Shown here: piece after piece, positions 1-11,500 of the stretch
Numbering within the stretch: position 1 is the first letter of the stretch
How the letters are laid out: each line of letters starts with the position of its first letter
NCBI RefSeq assembly: GCF_000003605.2
Contig: NW_003137828.1
Location: 818,363 to 843,131 of the forward strand
DNA from: Saccoglossus kowalevskii
Taxonomy: Eukaryota; Hemichordata; Enteropneusta; Harrimaniidae
Length of the DNA: 24,769 bases
Direction of reading: 5' to 3'
Translations under genes and position numbers: made by a program
The notes under the pieces: model-generated
What the model saw: only the letters and a program-made list of their open reading frames with translations
Told to the model about the DNA's origin: nothing
The model's database searches: none

Positions 1-613
1 AAAATCCAAGATGGCGGCGAAACCATGTGACTGATCTGAAATTTTTTTTAGGTTTCTGAAAGGGTTAGATAGGGACATGCCATGACGCAATATTTGAGAT
101 TAACGCTCAAGTGTGGCATGAGTAAAAAACTACTTCCTGTTGAGAACAAATCCAAAATGGCAGCCAAACCACGTGACCAATCATACTGAATTTCTCAAAT
201 TTAAATCTGCTCCATATGTAGAAGCTAAGTACTGAATATGAGAACATTTTACTTGGCAGTTCTGAAGAAGAAGATTTTAAAGTGTTTTTTGCCGTTTTTA
301 GGAAAAACAAAATGGCGGGAAAAGTCACATGACCGCTAAAGTTTTTATTTCTGATATTTATTACACATGAGTTGTACTATATACCATAAAAAAATCTAGA
401 CGCCTAGACCCTCAGAAAGTGGTCAAACAGCCACTTCCGGTTTTATTTCAATCCAATATGGCTGCCAAACTAATTGGCCAATCAAAATTCTGAAAGCATG
501 TTGCACCAGTTCACATTAGGGACTATCAGTATAGAGCATTATCAGACCATTCCGTTCAGCAGTTTTCTCAAACGGCTTGACGAAAAAAGTTACGGAAGAA
601 AGAAAGAAAGAAG
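1..613. repeat. Degenerate ~150-bp tandem repeat with ATGGCNGC cores
   Basis: Four monomers have related cores at about 4-33, 148-182, 303-336 and 450-484. Each reads close to CCAANATGGCNGCNAAACC, three of them followed by CANGTGAC or CACATGAC. The spacing is 144-154 bp. Two are preceded by ACTTCCTG or ACTTCCGG. The array is truncated at the window edge. It lies downstream of the PsuG-PsuK gene and encodes nothing recognisable. Confidence 0.7.
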
Positions 614-717
614 AAAAAACCGGACAATAAGAATAGGGGCCTCGCCCTTCGGGCTTGGGCCCCTAAAAAAACCGAACAATAAGAATAGGGGCCACGCCCT
701 ACAGGCTTGGGCCCCTA
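614..717. repeat. Two tandem GC-rich hairpin units
   Basis: Two ~51-bp copies read ACAATAAGAATAGGGGCC, then CGCCCT, then GGCTTGGGCCCCT. GGGGCC pairs with GGCCCC, and the first copy also has a GCCCTTCGGGC tetraloop hairpin. They directly follow the ~150-bp tandem repeat and look like the tail of the same interspersed element. Confidence 0.7.
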
Positions 718-2232
718 AATATGTATGAATACAACCAATATAGCTACTGCGAAAAACTAATTCTTTAACACCATTCACTCTGTGCTAAAGCAAACAGCGT
801 TTCCCCCTTTAACGTTTTCATAATGTATTTTTTCGTCAGCTATATTGCACAAATAGTGTTCACATGTAGTATGTCATCAGGCGCTACAACAGAAAGCGCC
901 AACAGCCCTTATACCATTCTCAGAGTCATGTCTCCAGGGATACACTCTACACGTGTGCTCACCTGTGGTATGGATCAGCAAAATAAGGTGATGAACAGGA
1001 AAAGCTTCCATTTGTATCTTCAATTTATAATACAATCCGAATAATAAAATTTGGGTGTTTTGGGGGATTATCAATATTTTTATATAAATTTGATGAATAT
1101 AGTTGCTAGATTAGAACCTCCACTGTATTTCCCACTCAACATGTATGCTATCCGTGTTTCGTGTAATGAGGTGTTCCTATGATTTTTACACAGAAACGAT
1201 GAATGTTGTGGTATTGTTTTAGGGGTTGAGATATATTGCTCCAACAAATCGTTTGGTTGTGAAAGTTTGGTATTTCCCCCTTAATTTGTACGAAACTTGT
1301 CTCTTTAGTTTTAAGGTGTACTCACTATAGCTTTTCCATATAACAAATATTGGTACATAAATTGCATTTATATTTTATTATCACTTGTGCACCAGTTGAC
1401 TGTTGTATCAGCGGTGCACACTGCAGTGTGATACTAAACACTAAAAATCGGCTTTTCAACCACAGCTTGCATAATTAACATGTTTTCGCCCAATCAGAAT
1501 GGCATATTCAAGGAATAAAAACTTTGCACTCTGACTCTGATGTAAAAATATTTCAATTTCGTCTGATAGGGGGGGGTGGGGGTGGGTTGCCCAATCTCCT
1601 AGGCAGAGTTTTATCTCTATGAATACACTTTCAGTGTTCTAACCGCAAGGATCTCTGGGAAGGAGAGTGGAGGTTGCCATCACCATGCAAACAGTCAATA
1701 GCTCATATCTGAACACTGGGAACCAGAGAAACCAACAGAAAATTGTGGGAGACTCGCAAGCACTTACATTTCTCAACATAATGGTTAGAAAGCTCGGCTT
1801 AGTTCGGTATAAACAACCAGAAATAAAGGTGTCAAAAGAGTGAGACGGCTGGGCTTGTTGAATAATGGAAGTGCCAGTAAGCTGCGGCATGTGTATGAAG
1901 GATGGCCGACGTTGCCTAGCAGCCTAGGGGTAAACCATTAATTAAAAAAAAATTCTTGTATATTGTATAATCCTGGCAAAATAATTTGATTTTGTCTAAA
2001 TTGGACAAATGTCAAACTGTATAAAGTAGGAGTAAATCGAAGTAACTGATAAAAAAAAATAAGCTGGAAGCAGTCTTTATAACTTACATGAAGTGACAAA
2101 TAATAATTTATGAGAAATATTGTCCTTAGTTTGTTTGACAGTGATCAAAAACATTGGATTTATACAATCACAGAATACATACCATGCATCACAATTTATT
2201 TTACTTTAAAAATATTTAGAACAACAAAATTA
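718..2232. other. 3'-flanking intergenic DNA, no gene recognised
   Basis: No coding exon could be supported here. Noted: a 14-bp palindrome CACACTGCAGTGTG at about 1419-1432, a G-rich tract at 1569-1586, and a GC-richer patch at 1630-1920 whose open frame (minus strand, 83 codons) matches nothing I know. The rest is AT-rich. Confidence 0.6.
1569..1586 (+). other. Potential G-quadruplex tract
   Basis: The sequence is eight G, T, five G, T, three G, which supplies four runs of at least two to three guanines with short loops. It lies in the 3' flank, about 750 bp past the stop codon of the main gene. Confidence 0.5.
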
Positions 2233-2245
2233 TTTATTCTTTATT
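2233..2245 (-). terminator. Polyadenylation signals of the PsuG-PsuK gene
   Basis: On the minus strand the sequence reads AATAAAGAATAAA, two canonical signals about 100 nt after the stop codon. Another AATAAA lies at 2200-2195. Which one is used cannot be told from sequence. Confidence 0.5.
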
Positions 2246-2340
2246 AATACTGTTTTTTTTGTATAAAAATTTATAATATATTATTATAGACAAATTTTAA
2301 AATTAAATGCATTTCCTGATATGATTGCAATTTCAGACGA

Positions 2341-2542
2341 TCATCTGGATAAGATTGTTTGTTTGATGCTTTGTTCTTTACTCCACTTTGAAATTTCATC
2401 TTGAGTGAACTGCTCTGGTGTAATGGTTGGAGGTACAGCATGGTGGGATAAAAGAGAATACGAGGCTGCTTTCAGTCCTCCTTCTATGCATATATTTGGT
2501 GGAAAACCTTGTATTGCACCATGAATAATGAATGATGCCAAG
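2341..2542 (-). CDS. Coding exon 17: kinase C terminus and stop
   Basis: This exon encodes residues 645-711. [11 protein letters not shown] continues the GAGD helix, and [15 protein letters not shown] is the usual C-terminal ATP-site helix of PsuK. It ends TILSR and TGA at 2343-2341. The last three residues do not fit a peroxisomal PTS1. The polypyrimidine tract before the acceptor is contributed by a (TTTA)n microsatellite. Confidence 0.93.
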
Positions 2543-5500
2543 CTAAAAAAAATAAACAAATAAATAAACGAAAAAATAAACGAATGAATAAACGAATAAA
2601 TAAATAAATAAATAATGACATGATAGATGATTATATGCATAGGATTAAAAGAAATCATGTATATAAAATGAAATATCAATAGACCATTTTCCATTCACTA
2701 AGAGAATCACGCGTTATGCGTGAAATCGAACGTAAAAACAGGACAGACAAAGGTCATAGCGTTGTAGTGGCGTCAAACATTGCGTGGGATTCAACAAACG
2801 CGAAAGTATTTTTGGGACATTTCCAAGCTTAATAATGTGCTGTCCACATTTGATGATAGTAAGGGTATTAGAAAGCAATATTCCTCTGTCGAAGATCGGC
2901 CGGTTGATGAGAGCTACGAAATAAAGAAGTTCAAATTCAAATCGTTTGATTTTTGCGGCAGACGTACGATGCGCGTCTTTCATGCAACTCGCGAGATCTC
3001 GCAGTTGAACGGAAAATCACCTATTAAAGCAATTTCTTTTTATAAACATGAAATAACAAATCAGAGCGAGAACATTTCGTAAAGTGTAAAATGTGAAGTT
3101 GATTACAGCAATCATGGACGATCAACAATCAGCTGACTTTCTCAATGACAGAGCTAATATAACATATGTGTATGAAACTGTCTTGTTTTTGTACATAATT
3201 CGAGAAATTTGAAATCAACATGGTTGCCAGTCAGCCATTTTAAGTTATTTTGTTCTGCAAATCCAATCTATACAAGAACAAATGTGAGCAATCATTATTT
3301 GTGTTAGTTTGTAACCCTGCATTGAAAAGACCCAGAAAAACATAGTAGAAACCAAACACAATAACCTGCTGAAAGCACATGGTCTATGACTGCTTAAATA
3401 CCAATTAGCTTGTGCATTTTTTTTATGTAAGAAGATTTTGAGGTGACTGAATTTGAATATGCCAGAGACATTTGAGACAAAGTGCTCCAAATGTTGACCA
3501 TGTAATTTGGGCAGTCAATGGGTGCACAGAATACCTAATATATTGTGCTCTGATGATGATGATGCTCGAGAACCTGCATGATATTTGAAGATTGTCAATG
3601 CACAGGTAACAATAGAAAATGGGAGGATGGGAAAAGAATGAATCACACAAGATGATTTTATAGCTTTAGACCACGGACCTCAAATCAGCAGAATAAATCA
3701 CACATCTTGGGTTTTCCATAAAGAATTACAAAAAACAAAGCAATAATGCTCAAATATTTGTAACCACACTGAAACTTATACTGGATCATTGCAACAGACC
3801 TAGAACAATCCTTTGATGCGTTTCAGTCAACGCTGAGAAAGAACTGATTTTGGAAGGGGTTCTGCCAGTGTGCTACTTCTGGGAGACCCTCGTTCAAATT
3901 TCTTGACTCGACATGATGACTCTTATTTGTTTGATTTCGAGGATATCTACATTTTTTGTAAGGTTATTACAAAGATACCTCAAAGTATGTATGAAGACTG
4001 TACAGCAGCAATATCGACTGACGCGCAGCAGAGGTCGATGCACGGCGTACTGTCTGAGTGCATACTATGAGGTATCTTCGTAATAACCTTATTATTATAC
4101 ATCTTTTCCTTCCAAGGGAATGCCAAAATCCAAAAAGTTTAGAACAGAATCAGCGAACTTCCTTGTATGGAGTCTGGTCAAACCCTAGTGGCAGCCATGT
4201 TTGTTTTTATTATTAGAGGATGCTTACACGCATAATCATTCCATATTTGGAATTCACATTTTCTAATATGGTAGGATGAAAATACCCCATAAATACCGCA
4301 AAATTACGGCAGGCTGTAACTTATGGCTTTACGGTGACAGATGTATAATAATACAAAACAGCAGTAGTAATTGGCTAGCAATGAAATGAACAATATTTAT
4401 AGGTTGGACTACATCTGATGAGGATTGACGAACAATGATATGAATTCTAAAAACATTTCAAAACAAAGTAACCTTAGAAAGAACTTTCATGTGCTGAGGG
4501 TAGAAAATACATACCAATCACCAGCTCCTGAAACGCTAACTATATTTTCACTATCAGTTGCAGTAAAATGTACAGCAGAAACAAGTCCCTTTTTTGTTCC
4601 CTAATGAACAAACAAATTACACAGTTTAGAACACAGGCAAGCATTGTGACTTTTATCAACAAGCAATTTTAGTGCCCAGCTGTGTGCTATCTATAGGATT
4701 GAAGCTTATAAATACTAGGCATAATGTGTTAGGTACAACATTGTGTAGTCAGTCATATCCTAATCTTAAAAACTGAATAGAGTTCAACTGATTCAGAGAA
4801 TGCTACTAGGAACTACTTTGTCAATTTAGTGAATTGAGTCTTACATATACAACACAACAATCATCGTCACTGATGTGAATTTACTAACTCAATATTTTTT
4901 AACATGATATTTTTTCCCGCACAATTTTAGTAATTTTTCTCTAATTTTTTTGAAGCAAATGAACATAATTATTCATTGCATACATGTCTTGACAACATGA
5001 ATGTTTGCTTTGTGAAAAATTACAAAAGTTGGCATTCGAAAATTGAAAGAGAGTATGTAAATATAGTACTATTGCGTGGGGTTAAATATCAATGGAAGAA
5101 CAGGATGAATCAGACTAAATGAGTTACGTTACCAGGTTTATTTTGGTATGAGAGTAGCCATGTTGAACAGAGCATCATGGGAAAACAAATTAACACACAG
5201 CATTTCAACATTAACATAGGTGGCGCTATACTCCATATTGGCATAAATATAACACATACCTTTGTTTTTTTACCACTTGGAAGAGGCTGATGGGCATGTG
5301 TATTTCTACATACTAAGACACCATCTTTACCAAGTGTTACTATCACACAACTGATGTGATGTAATAACTGGTCACAAAGAGGAAGCAGATCTGTAACTTT
5401 GTAATCTGGGGAGAAATGAACAAAACACATTGATTGATTGATTGATTGATTGATTGGGTGTTAGAAATCAGGCATGTGATTTCAGATTAAATGTAAGAAA

Positions 5501-8500
5501 AAGACAATCGGCCATGTAAAATTGACAACACAGGAGGACACATTTCAGTTACTTAGTTCACTAATTTACTTATATAATGATTGAAAGACATAGATATACA
5601 AGTTGAAAAGGCGGCAAACGTTGCGCTGCGCATGTGCGACATTAGTGTTGATAAACATTGATTTTCCCACAATCCAATGCCTTCTTCTAAAGGAAATCAA
5701 AAGTATGAAATTTGACCTAGGCGTGACATCCACTAAATACCACCGTTGACTCCTTCGATACCTTCCAATCACAGTTTGTGCTCGTTGATCTGCACAACAG
5801 TCAAAGTCGCCATCTTTGTTTATATGAGACCCATATAAATCGCACATGCGTGGCGCGATGACTCCCGCCCTTTAAAGGGCAAAGGTTATCACGCAGCATG
5901 CGTTAAAATGTGTAAATAAATAATTTATTTTACATGCATTATGTGTGTCACTACATACATCAAATATTGAGCACAATGCGGCATGATAATCATCATCCCA
6001 TTACTATATTGAGATGATGTGGATGTAAAGACTATTTCTTTCTCAAATATAAATGAAATACCTACCTGTTTGAATATCTTTTAAGTTACCATCAAGTAAT
6101 TCAGTTATACTGCCAAGTTCATTAACATTTGGTGATATATACGTTAATGACTTCCATGAATCAGAATTGAAGGGTTTCTTACACTTTACCACACAGGTTG
6201 GCTCAAACCAAACTACAACATAAGAGTAGATAAAGTGTAAGATAAGTAAATAGTAATCATTATAATTCAGAAAGTTCCAGGCCATGATACAATCATCACA
6301 TTTGTGTTATTTTGTGAGACCTCCATAAAGTAACCCCTGTGTAATCTTCATGTTTTTCATATTAAATTTTGTCCTCATTTTTGAAATTTAAATTTAACAG
6401 CTCTACTCAATATAAAGTTGTATCTGTGAGACTCAAAATAAACATTGAGATTCATGTAGGTTTGAGATAACAGAAAACTAATGAAATCTGCATGATAGAT
6501 TTCAGGTCACAAGTCACAGTACTTCATAGATCTGTCTTGCATTGATGCACTTTTGTTTCAACCTTTATTGATTCAGATAATAACTAATATACACTTTTAT
6601 AACTACATGTATTGTACAAATCATGACAAAATCAACCCCAACAAAAAAACCCATCAGAAATGGCAGATCCTGGCATCTTTATTATAAGCACTGTTTGAAC
6701 ATTTAAAAATAAAATTATAATTGTTCCAGATATGATAGAAAATCAAAGGACCATATAGTAATTGAATATACTGATCTTCAAGGAAGCAGTTGCAATAGTG
6801 CTCCATATATGATATTCACACATTTTTAATTAGGTCACATGACCATATACTATAATTAAATAACTTGAGTGCCAGACTTATGCTAAGGATAAATGCTATG
6901 ATTGCTACATTAGTAGTACACTAGGCAGAATTATTAAAAATAAAAAAAATCATCAGAATCATCCTACCATAACATATAATTTATAACATATATCTTTTCC
7001 AAATGTTTAATTTATCTCTCTGTAGATGTTCATAGATTCTGTAATGATGACCATGACTTCTGAGTAGTGGTTTGAAATTAGTCTGAGTCATCGGTGGCAG
7101 TAGTGACATAATTTGTTGTAGTCATATCTAAATAAAACATGCCATTGGTGACTGATGAACAATTTGGTGAAATCTCAGACATAAACCAAATTTAAATGAG
7201 TATGGCATAATGACTGTAGTATTTTGAGTGATATACATGTACTCACCAGGCACTTTATAATAATCCGATAATTCACAGATATAATTAATAGCATCGACTG
7301 GAAGATTGGCATCCATACAAACCAAAGGTGCTTGTGAAATTTCCTTTTCAAACTTTGATATCTATTATGAAGAAAAAGGCATGCAATTAATCATAAAATT
7401 ACACTCTAATCTCATCAAATCCTATTTTACAATTTTGTATATATATTGTAAATAAATATTTATCTATTTAAATTATTTTAAAATTATGACAATATACATG
7501 AACTTCTTTATTATGATCTATAATAAATGTCAAAAAAAATTAATGATATTCAGTGTAGTTACAAGTGTCATATTTCGCATAGGAAAATTTGAAATAAAAT
7601 TTGAAAATTCTTTTTAATAATAAATACAGTTTGACCAGAATAGTTGAAGTAAAATGAGAATTCACTCACATATAAAGTGATGATTAAATCTGCATGGTTC
7701 ATCACGATTCACTATAGACCATAACTTTGATTGACTGATTGGATTACTAGTCATACTAGTCATATGATTCCTCATAACAGGTAGCATAAACTGCTAAAGG
7801 CAGCCATAGTAACTGGGATATTTATAATTGTGCATAGCTGATAAGTACACAAATCATTGCATGTACTTGGGCATTGTGGTCTCTCTACAAAGATTCCAGG
7901 GTAGTTAAATGAGATGGTGACAATGTACTTACTAAGTTAGGAGTCATTGCAGCATTCACTTCCATGTCACCTATACCGAGCACTACCTCTCCAGTATGGT
8001 TTAAAACTAAACAATATGTAGCAGTTTGTTCCCCTGGTAACTGTTGAATGTAACCTGTATCCTAGATAATGTTATAAGTTAAAAAAAATATTTAAGTCTG
8101 AGTTTCATATGTATGAATGAATATGCTGAATCTATAATACATTATTGTCTAACAAACGATCAAAATTCCTAAACATTCATAGATAAATTGTTACTAGTTT
8201 ATCATATAAATATTCCAACTGATAACTGTTATTTTACGTTGGTTATTGGCACCAATCTGATAAAAATAAGATCCTGGTTGGCTTAATTTTTTTATATATA
8301 TATAATTACTATAATTATTATTTATTTTAATTATTTGTTGACGTTACAATTATTTTGCTGCCAGAATGGTTTTGTTCGTGAAAGCCACCCGATGATAAAA
8401 TAATTATATATATATAAAAAAATGAAGCCAGCCAGGATCTTATTTAATCAGATTGTTATTGGCACATGCATATCCACATTTGAATGAAGCAACTATATTT

Positions 8501-11500
8501 TTTTCAAGATACATGTAGATGTATATTTAGATACTCATTATATACATATATATGCTCAATGTATGTACCAAAATAGACAGCAACTGTCTATGTATAACCA
8601 AGATCTGAGTTCATATAACAGCAGAAACAAGTTTGAAACTGATTTCAAAACGAAATGATGTTCATCAAGGTCCAATAATGTGCAATGCATGTAGAAAATT
8701 TGAGCAAAATCCATCCATCCATACATGACCAAGATTTGGTCCCAGAACAGCAGAAATGCTCAGTTTTGATAAATTTTTAACAATAAAATGCTAATCATAA
8801 TTTGCACATCTTGAATCAGATCAGACTAGTGCACTATTACTTATTGGCACACGTGCCATAGCCTAAAATGTCACTTGGCTCACGGAAACTTGAGTGGACC
8901 AAAAGTGACTGCTCTCTGACTCGCTGTTGAATTTTGATTGAGGGTAGTCGAACAAAAAAAAAATTTCTGGTTCATGTTTGACTGTGTCGATAAAATGATA
9001 AGAACAGTAATTAGGCTCTGACTTACATTAAATATATCAAATAGGAAATGGCTGCCTCAGAGCAAATTGCTCAGCGTAACTATATAAGCTCTCTAGAAAT
9101 ATGATAACGTTATACATAGGAAATTCCTAAGTAATGGTACTTGCACCGATGGTGGTTGTGACACATGAACCCAAACCTTGCAGTCATAATTGGTGTAGAC
9201 ACTGCTCAAATTGACTCATGACAAACATTCAGAATTAAACTATTTTCACAAAATCATTGCCTTATTGTTGTATAAGATTTCCAAAGATTTTTATCATATT
9301 AAAATAAGCTTGATCACTTTGCTTAATATGTGTAACAATAAACAAAATGATGCTGCCCATAGACCAGAAGAGCACATGCCACTCTTAGGCAATTTACAAA
9401 GCATATTTGCAAAAGTAATTTTGTGTTATTTGCTGTTTTTGAATATGCCGATAAAACTGCTCATTTCTGACTACAGACTGTGAAGTCATGAAATAATTCG
9501 AGAAGAATAGATGGAGATACAACCAAAATATCTTTTATTTTATACTCACAATGTGTTGGCAATAGTTCAACAAGTTGGAAGCATGGTTGTCATCTCCAAT
9601 GGCTGAAACAAATATTGGGTTCGCATCTAGGCGACTCAGACAATCTGGTGGAAAGATTCAAACCATAGAAATTAAATAACTAAAGAAATGAAAAAAAAAG
9701 TATTGTGCAATAAGGGTACAAATTTGTCATATACTGACAGTAATACTATCCAAATATCTGTAAGTAATCAAAGAATCATGTACATTTTCATGGAAATTTA
9801 GAGGACTTTCGAGAAGGCTGCATTCTTATGATCGAATACAAATAAATTTCATTGCCCGTACAAAAATGATTGAAATTGACCATTAGCAAAAATGTACAAA
9901 TTTGGTGAAGAAGGTTAAATTGTAAAATATTTATGATAGGTCAAATGTCAAAGGGTAAAGGTCAAACTAATCTGATTAAATTCAAATTTGTTTATAATAT
10001 TCATGTTTTATTTATTTTTAACATGTAAAATAAATCTGTTATGTATGCATTTCCAACTGTTGCCCACAAAAACTAACATCAGAATTGTTACCGGGTATTT
10101 GTGTGCCTGTGTTCTAAGAATCTTAGCACATCCTATTCATTTGCATACATGAATGCCATTCTTTGAAAGTACTTTGTGGCCAGTTTATCGTCTGTTATTA
10201 AACAAAATTTTTATTTTTCTGAATCCATTTATGGTTACAGATTTAGACACATTGGTAACATTTTTACTAAATTTTAGGCTTGTTCTATCAACTGTTTCAT
10301 GCATCTTAACTGTAAATCGTCAAGCAATAATGAGAGTTCAGTGGAGAAACAAACCAGCGAGTTGCCAAGGTAAGGTTGGGGGAATTAGAAATGAAGATTT
10401 TATCAAATGCAATATAGCACTTTGGTATGTAATAATTATCACAAAAATAAATTGTCACCAATCCCAGTATGTTTTAGCATTTCAGAAGATAACAAATCTG
10501 TGATATCATTTCAAATTGCATGCATGGAACGACCAATTTGATTTTCTTATAAAATCGTTGTGCCAGCTTTAAACAAAAACTATCATTGCATGTTATTTAT
10601 AAAGAATGTTCAAAATAAAGAGGAATAAATGGATGGAGTATTTCCTGTTAACAAATTCCATCTGACTGGAACACAAATTTATTAAAAAACAGTCTAGCCA
10701 CCTAATCAGTCTAGTCTTTCCTACCTGCAAGATTTCTTCCAACACCACCGTAACATTGCTTCAACTTTCCTGGATTAGTGCCCCCATGATACTAAAAAAT
10801 CAAAATAAAATATTTTAAAATGAAAAACTGTAAAATGATACAACAAATATTATAATCTTTCAGAAAATATAGTTTTACTTGGTTCATTTGGGAAAACAAA
10901 CAAAAAAATTTGTTCTGTAATACTATAAAGATTCCTACATGTTTACAATTATATTATTATAATTATGATCCTTATCAACTATTTTTGTTTTTATTTTATA
11001 TTTATTGAAAGAATAAATTAGTGAAAATCAGTTGCTTTATGACAATTCAGTACCACATTATATAGAAATGTTCAAATGTGTTACAGACAAGGTTCAATGT
11101 CTTTCTTATTTGAAAAATACACATCATAATAACATCATTTTCGAACACTTTCTATTGTTTACATTGGGTTATATGTAAATATCACTAAATTATAACTACG
11201 TGTGGAAAACGATAAATAATAATATAATGTCATCATGAAATTAGCACAAAGACAACATGGTGTCAACCTTTGCTAGGTGACGGCTGATATGATCACTGTA
11301 CTGCCTTTATGCAAACCTTCCTGTATTCTCGTTATAACCTCAGAGTATCAATGAATGGTACTGCAGATAGATAAATATTCACCAGGCTTCATTTTAGTAA
11401 ATTTGATGTTGTACATGTATTAGGTTTTAAATTCACTACTTGAAGAAACCAAATAATACTCTCAATCCTTAAATTTGAGTATTTCAAATATTTTTTTTTA

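Larger units (their letters stand above)
2543..4514. other. Intron 16, with CpG-richer segment 2700-3090
   Basis: Apart from the microsatellite and the TA-flanked MITE, this intron contains a ~390-bp patch clearly richer in CpG than its surroundings, with GGCCGG, ACGTACG and CTCGCGAGATCTCGC. Open frames of 100 (plus) and 89 (minus) codons cross it, but neither matches a family I recognise. It may be an unrecognised transposon, a processed fragment or a regulatory region. Confidence 0.4.

Noticed and set aside
1639-1890. An 83-codon minus-strand ORF in the 3' flank
   Set aside because: There is no recognisable domain, splice sites or promoter. It is probably part of an undefined repeat.
2341-2349. 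Peroxisomal targeting signal at the C terminus
   Set aside because: The protein ends in LSR, which does not match the S/A/C-K/R/H-L/M consensus.
5566-5847. A 93-codon minus-strand frame in intron 14
   Set aside because: It lies between exons 14 and 15 that join in frame without it, and it resembles no PfkB segment.
10153-10503. A 116-codon plus-strand ORF in intron 10
   Set aside because: It has AT-driven composition, no recognisable domain, and no splice or promoter support.
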